Positions 58,346-64,000 of a stretch of 64,000 nucleotides of DNA are shown piece after piece. The DNA comes from Euprymna scolopes. Its lineage: Eukaryota > Mollusca > Cephalopoda > Sepiida > Sepiolidae. Under the pieces are notes generated by a model. The model was not told the origin of the DNA. It saw only the letters and a list, made by a program, of their open reading frames with translations, and did not search any database. Numbering within the stretch: the first letter of the stretch is position 1; the number at the start of each line of letters is the position of its first letter. The translations under genes and the position numbers were made by a program. Where the stretch lies: NCBI GenBank assembly GCA_024364805.1, contig CM044508.1:19317926-19381925 (forward strand), in the 5' to 3' direction.

Positions 58346-59514
58346 AGGGAGGAATCTAAGATAAAAGTTTACTAGCCCTGCAAGTGTCTCATGGTAACAG
58401 GAATAGAAAATCTGTAATGAACATGACTGTCTATGGTGATGGGGAAATATTCCCTCCTAGATATGGTGTCCAACAAATGTGACTTCGAATTGACCGAAAG
58501 CGCATTTAGAAGTACTCCATATTGCGTCGGGCGTTGGAATACTTGTGGCACATCGTTGATGTGCTCATACATATTGTGACTATAAATGAGTACATCATCT
58601 ATATAGACAAAGACAAATTGATAAACCTGACAACAACTGGCCTATGAATCTTTAAAATGTAAATACTGCATTTCACACTCCTAACGAAGCTCGCAAAAAT
58701 TCAAACATCCCGAATGGCTCCATGATGTCTGCTTTTGGAATGTGTGTGGGCTCCACCGGTATTTGGTCACATGCTTGAATCAAGTCCAAGTTTGTAAAAT
58801 ATTAATTATTTAGAACCACTGCTGTTATGTCCTGGATATGTGGTACTAGATACCTATCAGGTTTAGTAACAGCATGAAGTGATCTGTAGTCTCCACATGT
58901 CCACCATTTTGCTGACTAAATGAAGACGTGGAACCCATTTGCCCTTTGACGAGCGAACTATGCCTGATATTATTATTCGCTGAAATTCTGTCTGAACAGG
59001 TGCTATCTTTTCTGGTGCAAAGCGCCTTGCGTTACTCTTGACGTGCAGACCATTTGGTTCATTATAGTATGTGATGGAGTCTGGTAAAACTGTTTTGTGA
59101 AATAAGTGGACCAAAATTAAAGGATAATCCTTCAGATTTTGAAGAACGCATTGTCGTGAACTGCGTGTGTCACTTCTGGGCATAATACAGAACCAGCCAT
59201 AACCACTCTGGCAGTTGTGACTCTGGATTTTAAAACACTGCGGTGTAATATCAGCAAGCAGACCAAATGCTTGCAAGAAATATATAGTGCTTTATTAGTT
59301 CCTTAATACAGTTACCGTAAAACTGTGAATAAGTGCTCTATACAAGCTCAGGTTGAGATACTTACACCTATTTTATATGTGTGTATCAACAAGCCGTTTA
59401 CAGCTCGTAGTGTGAACTAACAGGGAGGAGACTTCTTGTCGGCTGCAGTAGCCGGAATGAAATAAAAAAATATATTTCCGAGTTTTTATCTACCACGTAC
59501 AGTAAGCCCTTATA

Positions 59515-59569
59515 ACCCTAACCCTAACCCTAACCTTAACCCTAACCCTAACCCTAACCCTAACCCTAA
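59515..59569 (-). repeat. Interstitial telomeric repeat array
   Basis: About nine CCCTAA units (TTAGGG on the minus strand), one of them changed to CCTTAA. It is bracketed by TAAGCCCTTATAA (59503-59515) and TAAGCCCCTTATAA (59567-59580). TTAGGG is the usual molluscan telomere repeat. It lies inside Gypsy fossil 2, so it arrived after that element. The GLGLGLG frame at 59510-59728 is its translation. Confidence 0.95.
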
Positions 59570-60219
59570 GCCCCTTATAACTGCAAGATGGAATACAAGA
59601 ATTTTCCCTCTCCCTAAATCTCTTGTATTTTCAGGACATCTTATCTTGTCCCCGTTCTCTAGAATGGTTGTGGGCATTTGCTTCTCCTTTAAGGTTAGCA
59701 ACGCTAATTCTTCTGCCATCTTGTCCATGCCGGCTTACACGTGCTGTGGCCCTCCATCAGTTTTATAAACAAAGCGTCTTTATCTGACGTCTGGTCGCTG
59801 GCCACCCGCCGACTGGCTGGACAATATGTCAGCTGTATCCACCATTGTTAGTGCCAACTGTTCGACAGGCTTGGAATCGTCCTGTGCAGCAATGACAACC
59901 TTTCATGGTGTAAGTATACGCTGGAGCTAGATATGTTTAACGATGCTTTTATCCATCGCCCCTCAGCCAACTTCTGTAAACGTTTTAGGAACTATCGCTC
60001 AGAGTTTTCTGCTCTGCGAAATGAGTCTGTGTGTGGAAAGTGTTACAGCAGTTTTGGCCTTCTCCCGGAGAATGTCATATGGTTTTACTAGAGGAGGAAA
60101 AATAATTACTCTTATTACCTCAGCGATTACGTCCCAAGAAAAGATGGACACCACATATCAAAATGTTTCTGCCTGCTCAGATATTGATTTCTTCTTGAAA
60201 AATAAATCTACCTAAGCAA

Positions 60220-62364
60220 AAAACAAGGTAGAATCATTTCATACCACCGCGGATTCAAATTGAACGTTGGTGACGCCATTTGAAATTTTGTATGTTATTA
60301 CATTTTTTTTCGTTCAAAGCATGTGCTTCCTTATATAGTAGCAGGAGAAACCGGCAGTCAATGATGTATGAGGAAGAAGGGTAGGCAGAGTGTGACGTAA
60401 CACTTAATCAAAAGGCGTACACCAAGTGCAAGATAGGCAGCTATATTTAATATGAAGATAACAAATCTCCGACATAAACATCGCCACAAAACTTTTTTTA
60501 ATTCTATATCTACAAACAAAATATATCTGTTTTAATTATTACTACGCGTGTTTTGTTTTCGGGAGTACAACTGTAAATTTATACGGTGTCTCCACAGTTA
60601 CTATTTCCATTTAGAAGAAAAGAATAACCCTTTTAATTTAGACGTTTTCCCCTATTTATTTATCTCCTATATAATATTTTGACTGCAGAAATCCCCTCTG
60701 GACCAAAGTATCGTAGGATGCCACATACTAATTCATTAGGGCTAAGATATTAGCCATTATCTTATGTAATTTCCGAACACACTTATAGACATATTAAGTC
60801 GTTATAATAAAATGCTACATTACATCCTAAAAGCAACACATCGCGACATCTATAGAGGAAGTAATCCCTATTTTGCTCTATAAGTATTTAGTCCTCTCAC
60901 TGCTACCAATTGACACCGGGACCTATTATACATTTTTCCACGATACATACATTACACCCATCTGGCTATTATTGACTGGTTATTAGCTACATACACATAA
61001 CATTATTTTTCCATTAACAGATTTAAATTACAGAATCCACTTCTTTATACATAAACGAACACACATGTACCATTATTTATTTGTCGATTTTCGAGCGTCT
61101 TTTCAATCTTACATTTTCTATTTACTATTTTCTTTTCGTTTTCGTTTGTTTTGTTTTTTAAGCATTTTTTATTATATTTTTCTTATTTTTTAGCATTTAC
61201 TATTAATGTGAACGACTATACATACTTATATATTTTTCTACGCTTAATCATGTTACTTCTTATGTTATCAGCTTACAACTCGTACACGATGTTAGTTTTT
61301 GTTTTGTTTTCGTTTGTTGGCAGAGAACAAATTATAAAATCTTTTATTATATATAAAACACATTATTACACCCCAAAGGGTTTAATTAAAAAAAGAAAAA
61401 AATCTTTTCAGATTATTTTCATTATTTCTTTTTACCAAATTTACATCAGCCGAGGCCGCTATATTGCCTTTAAATTCAGCCGTTCTAAAGTTTGAAACAT
61501 GTGCCTTTTATGGCCAAATTTCGCCGTTTTTAGGCTACAATAAGCTAGTTCCATGAGAGGCAAAAAAGCCAAATTTTGCCTTGAAAACGCCAATGTGGCA
61601 ATCCTTAGAAAGACCAAATTTTTAAAGAACTACAATTGCTTCCAATGTCTTAAATTTAGTCTCATAAAAATGATTAAAAATAATAAAAATTACATTTTTT
61701 ATCTGATTTTATTTTAACCTATTAGTCTACAAATTTACCCTAAATTACGGGGACATATATGTTATACATTTGTTTTTTGCTACTTCTGTCTCCGGACTCA
61801 AAATATTTTTTAAAGTATTTTTTTTTTTACTTTAGCTCCACTTCCAAAATTTCCTTTAGAATGACAACTTTTTAAGTTTTCACCCATACTGAATAAGACA
61901 ATCTTATTTAACTTTGGCGGTAACAAGTAGTTATAATGACATAAATTATACACTGTAATTCATGAATTCTTTCGGCTGCAATGCACTTATTGTAATTCAG
62001 TGGTTGCCAGATTTGTACACACGTGCGAGAAACAAATGTGCTTCTCTCCGTCAGACACGAGTTGGTATGCTGACAACGAATATACAAGGTTAAATTTGGG
62101 GCACATAGTTTGTCGACTTTCCTTATAAAATGGGAAGGTTGATAATATCTATTCCATAAGTCGGTCCTTACATGAGGGGGTTGGGGATTTATATTCCGAA
62201 AGCCGTTCTTACCACTAGGACGTTCGAGGGTGGTCACTAACAACAAGCGCGATTCATTTTTTCCGAGGGGGGCATGCTTCCACCGGGTAACGCCGGTTAA
62301 CGGCCCCTGCTAGTTTTTTTCTTTTTATATTATAGCTACGCGTGTTCTGAGTTAGGGTCACCGA
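60220..62364. other. Unexplained interior of Gypsy fossil 2
   Basis: Lies between the 5' LTR and the gag-like part, longer than a usual Gypsy leader. AT-rich, with short frames (114 codons at 61151-61495, hydrophobic; 112 codons antisense at 61908-62246) that show no signature. Probably contains one or more later insertions of unknown type. Confidence 0.45.
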
Positions 62365-62784
62365 TGTTTGACGTATTTGCGTCGCATATGTAAATGAATT
62401 AATCTGAAACAACAAACACTTCACAAGCATAAATTACGTATGATGACTATCCAGACGAACCCTAAGTACAAATATAGACATTCATTAAAAATTTGGCAAA
62501 TGCAATACGAAATAGTAACACAACATAATAGAGTAATACTGGCTGAAAAAAAAACTCTATCATTAATAGGATGGCTATGTTCTGCCAATGTAAAGCTTTT
62601 ATCTAACATGGAGAGTAAGTGTGTTCTAAACTGTAAGGTTGCATGCTTTCTCTCGCATGAGTTTTGGTTCACCGGACGGGATAGGGTGATTTCTCGAATT
62701 CCTCATCAACTATCTCCTTACTAACCCAAGGGAAACCACCACCGATGTATCTACAGCCAGTGTTGTTTCCCTAATTCCCCTACA
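62365..62784 (-). repeat. 5' LTR of Gypsy fossil 2
   Basis: Matches 56666-57058 in the same orientation. Ends ACGTCAAACA on the minus strand, next to the primer-site-like TCGGTGACCC. Confidence 0.85.
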
Positions 62785-63629
62785 TGGTTTACAGGACATG
62801 CTTGTCTTCATCTATGTAAGGTTTTCTTTCTCTCCATGTTTAAGGGTTTACATCGTTATTTGCATAAAGCGATTGAAATATCTGTGTTAGGGTCTCATAG
62901 TAGGTTAGCTTTCCTATTCCCGTGGAAAACTTTATCGTGTCTGAAATGACGCATGTATTATCGCAAATGTGATGCCTTTATCACGAAACATGGCATTGTC
63001 TCATTTTCCATATTTGTTTACAATACTTGAAAAAAAAAAAGATGCTATTAACGTTATTACCTAAAAACATGTCCAATTCATTAATATATACAAAAATCGG
63101 CGTTTCACGGAAACATGAAACATAACATTGTTACTGTGATATGGGAAAATATATTAAGAAGGAATTGGTTTAGTAGTTACACATATGAAAAGGTTAATTT
63201 TATCATTGTTTTTCTTCTATTGAGGGCAACAGTGTCGGAACGCTCGATGTATTTATCTACATATTAGAGAGTTATCTACCCTTGCACGCTTGCATTTAGT
63301 ATCTCTTCTGACACTTTATAAATATATTTATCAATATTATTATCATTGTTGTCATGATGTGAGAAAGAAAATCGTAGTGATTTCGACGTAAAGCGGTTCC
63401 TCACTGATGAAACTAGTCACATAAACGTTATTTAAAATAGTAAACATTCGAAAGAATATGGCCTAAGATAAGAAAAGTATGGTCTGCCAAGAGGAACCGG
63501 TCTGAAAGAATAAATTAAATTTGTTACTTATAATGTGTTTTTATGATTATTTGTATTGAACTATGTAGCACAATATTACTTTCTGGGTATTTATTAGTAC
63601 TGATTAATTTATCTCGTTTGGCTCGGTTT
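62785..63629. other. AT-rich DNA, nothing recognised
   Basis: No coding or repeat signal noted. Confidence 0.5.
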
Positions 63630-63843
63630 TACAGGGCGACCCAAAAAGAAACAAAAGAGGTCATCTAGAATATATGCTGTAGAACGGAGAAAAAAAGAAG
63701 AATAGGCCAAAGACCCTAGTGTTTTGATGTGATGGTTTGAATATAATAAACTAGTTATGACTAAAGTTTCATTTCATTCGGATAATACAGTAAGAAAAGG
63801 GGCCTAATTAGAGATGGGGCCCGTTTTTATGGGTCACACTGTA
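63630..63843. mobile_element. 214 bp MITE with Tc1/mariner-like ends
   Basis: Left TACAGGGCGACCCAAAAA and right TTTTTATGGGTCACACTGTA are inverse copies (TACAG.G.GACCCA). CAGGGTGNCCC-like ends and TA at the border suit a Tc1/mariner-type non-autonomous element. No coding capacity. Confidence 0.65.
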
Positions 63844-64000
63844 TATTTAAAATAAAAGAGATACTAATGTAATACAAATGATAATAAACCCAATATTTCT
63901 GTTTTTCGTGTTTTTTTTTGTTTTTTTTGGTCGAAAAAAAAATGCGCTATGCAAAAAGTATCAGTTTTATCAAAACACAATTATTGATTAAGTATAATTC
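63844..64000. other. AT-rich DNA at the window end
   Basis: T-rich run near 63910-63940. Nothing recognised. Confidence 0.5.

Larger units (their letters stand above)
56666..62784 (-). mobile_element. Gypsy LTR retrotransposon fossil 2, old and broken
   Basis: Direct repeats of ~400 bp bound a minus-strand element: 5' LTR 62365-62784 and 3' LTR 56666-57058. Both start TGTAGGGGAATTAGGGAAAC on the minus strand. Directly after the 5' LTR the minus strand reads TCGGTGACCC, close to the TGGTGACCC primer site common in Gypsy. Parts, right to left: gag-like about 59960-59600, reverse transcriptase about 59280-58370, integrase about 57790-57600. An LF2 LINE end (58010-58345) and a telomeric array (59515-59569) interrupt it. 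The LTRs differ at roughly a quarter of sites by eye, so it is older than fossil 1. It is heavily broken, with well over ten breaks. About 2.1 kb between the 5' LTR and gag is unexplained. Confidence 0.85.

Noticed and set aside
59510-59728. Frame ending in GLGLGLG
   Set aside because: Translation of the telomeric TTAGGG array.
61151-61495. 114-codon hydrophobic frame that might be a membrane protein
   Set aside because: T-rich composition alone yields F, I, L and Y; no motif, and it lies inside an old element.

Overview
This window looks like non-genic, repeat-filled chromosomal DNA from a large, AT-rich animal genome. A cephalopod mollusc, probably an octopod, fits best. The reasons are long (TA)n tracts, tRNA-headed SINEs, APE-type LINEs, K02A2.6-like and other Gypsy elements, mariners, and a TTAGGG-type telomere array. 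The species call is inference. I see no convincing host exon, rRNA or tRNA gene, bacterial-type operon or CRISPR array. Almost all open frames are transposon pieces, microsatellite translations or chance.

Layout. 1-5.6 kb: two pieces of one LINE family (LF1), a 3' piece of a second (LF2), a SINE and a dispersed repeat with B-box-like units. 5.6-10.4 kb: mostly unassigned, with a diverged tandem duplication at 7.0-8.1 kb and microsatellites. 10.43-18.95 kb: a Gypsy fossil with both LTRs, split by a 3.7 kb LF1 LINE that is the best-preserved coding unit here. 19-25.6 kb: foldback and hAT-like MITEs and an element with internal ~135 bp repeats. 25.6-30 kb: a purine-rich tract, an 804 bp N gap and a ~1.5 kb tandem duplication. 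30-36.7 kb: a GATA array, a ~205 bp-period repeat, a perfect 210 bp palindrome, hAT-like MITEs and a SINE. 36.8-52.2 kb: three larger LF1 copies plus a separate short LF1 endonuclease piece, two LF2 copies, mariner debris and a second element with ~135 bp repeats. 52.5-56.4 kb: an internally deleted mariner, a hairpin element and a second B-box-like repeat. 56.67-62.78 kb: an older Gypsy fossil on the minus strand, holding an LF2 piece and an interstitial telomeric array. 63.6 kb: a short MITE.

The window reads as a record of nested insertion. LF1 jumped into a Gypsy element. LF2 and telomeric DNA entered another. MITEs and microsatellites sit beside each other. The most unusual signals are several hammerhead-ribozyme-like cores, the telomeric array bracketed by a short direct repeat, the perfect palindrome, and an assembly gap whose two edges carry the same 29 bp.
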